Assembly (NCBI GenBank): GCA_003520455.1
Contig: DOUV01000985.1
Span: 1-6,771, forward strand
Direction: 5' to 3'
Length of the DNA stretch: 6,771 nt
Origin: Chloroflexota bacterium
GTDB lineage: Bacteria > Chloroflexota > Anaerolineae > Ardenticatenales > Ardenticatenaceae
The translations under genes and the position numbers were made by a program. Positions 6,357 to 6,771 of the stretch are shown piece by piece. Position 1 is the stretch's first letter, and each line of letters opens with the position of its first letter. Below the pieces are notes generated by a model that was not told where the DNA came from, ran no database searches, and saw only the letters and a program-made list of their open reading frames with translations.

Positions 6357-6771
6357 CTACCCTCGTAGAGGCGCCGCCTCCTGACGCCGGCCATTCCTGT
6401 GGCGCTCCAGGTGCACGAGGAGGACGCTGACGTCGGCGGGGTTGACGCCGGTGATGCGGCTGGCCTGGCCAACGGTCGCCGGGCGAATGCGGGTGAGCTT
6501 TTCGAGCGCCTCGCGCCGCAAACCGCTCAGCCCCTCGTAGGAGAAGTCGTCGGGGATACGGCGATCCTCGAGCCGCCGCATGCGGTTGACCTCGAGCTGC
6601 TGCTTCTCGATGTAGCCGGCGTATTTGGCCTGAATCTCCACCTGTTCCGCAACCTCAAGCAGGAGGGGCTCCCGCGGCGGCAGCAGCGCAGACAACAGAG
6701 CGTAGGTCGTCTCGGGCCGGCGCAGGTACTGGAGGGCGTGGACGCCGTCGTCGAGCGGCTCGAGGCCGAGG
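6357..6771 (-). CDS. mnmG: MnmG (GidA), tRNA wobble-uridine modification protein, C-terminal part
   Basis: Only the last 137 residues are in the window; the frame stays open at the right edge, so the start lies beyond. MnmG is an FAD protein that works with MnmE in the cytoplasm to place the carboxymethylaminomethyl group on C5 of U34 in certain tRNAs. The recognition rests on the C-terminal tRNA/MnmE-binding region: LRRPETTYALL (16-26 of the fragment), EVAEQVEIQAKYAGYIEKQ (39-57), RRLEDRRIPDDFSY (65-78), GLRREALEKL (83-92) and IRPATVGQASRITGVNPAD (95-113). These match the characteristic 'VEIxxKYxGYIxxQ', 'RxIPxxxxY' and 'RPATxGQASRIxGVxPAD' blocks. A short Arg-rich tail (HRNGRRQEAAPLRG) follows. 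It converges on the hydratase gene with 94 bases between stop codons. The FAD-binding N-terminal part is not visible. Confidence 0.96.
   Translation of the reverse strand, partial: LGLEPLDDGVHALQYLRRPETTYALLSALLPPREPLLLEVAEQVEIQAKYAGYIEKQQLEVNRMRRLEDRRIPDDFSYEGLSGLRREALEKLTRIRPATVGQASRITGVNPADVSVLLVHLERHRNGRRQEAAPLRG

Noticed and set aside
5432..6472. 346-residue minus-strand open frame
   Set aside because: It covers the antisense of the crotonase gene and overlaps the end of mnmG in another frame. Its product is low-complexity Arg/Gly/Ala-rich sequence without recognisable motifs.
1..6771. CRISPR arrays, tRNA or rRNA genes, insertion sequences, phage genes
   Set aside because: No regularly spaced repeats, cloverleaf, rRNA-like stretches, transposase, integrase or terminal inverted repeats were recognised anywhere in the window.

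Overview
This is a GC-rich window (about two-thirds G+C by eye) holding five protein genes: two of them run off the window edges, and three are complete. The best guess for the organism is a member of the Chloroflexota. The reasons are a membrane-anchored beta-propeller on a Thr/Pro-rich linker, a secreted glycosidase-like protein ending in two 'TGxxVSGxFLxYxxxHGxxxxFGxP...QxFxRxxxExHP' repeats of the kind common in that phylum, and an extended -10 promoter (TGnTAGAAT). The phylum is an inference from protein style, not a phylogenetic result.

Layout. Positions 1-1219 (minus): 3' truncated gene for a single-pass membrane protein with an extracytoplasmic WD40/TolB-like propeller, GTG start. It has no closed ORF because it is cut by the left edge. 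Positions 1220-1571: 352-base non-coding gap with several inverted and direct repeats, including a perfect 11-bp hairpin just after the upstream gene and a cluster of mutually exclusive small stems. Positions 1572-3794 (minus): complete secreted clan-A-type glycoside hydrolase-like protein of 740 residues. Positions 3795-4014: divergent promoter region. Positions 4015-5343 (plus): acyl-CoA ligase of the phenylacetate-CoA ligase (PaaK-like) family. Positions 5495-6262 (plus): enoyl-CoA hydratase/isomerase family protein. Position 6357 to the right edge (minus): C-terminal 137 residues of the tRNA-modifying protein MnmG.

How they work together. The two minus-strand genes on the left encode extracytoplasmic proteins and may form a loose cell-surface pair, though the gap between them argues against tight coupling. 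The ligase and the hydratase face the same way, are separated by 151 bases, and form a plausible short catabolic unit: activation of a carboxylic acid to its CoA thioester, then hydration or isomerisation of an enoyl-CoA. The substrate cannot be read from the sequence. mnmG is a housekeeping gene converging on this unit.

I do not see a clearly novel system, phage, transposon, CRISPR array, tRNA or rRNA. The points most worth checking are the repeat-rich gap at 1220-1571, the architecture of the glycosidase-like protein, and the unusual adenylation motif of the ligase.
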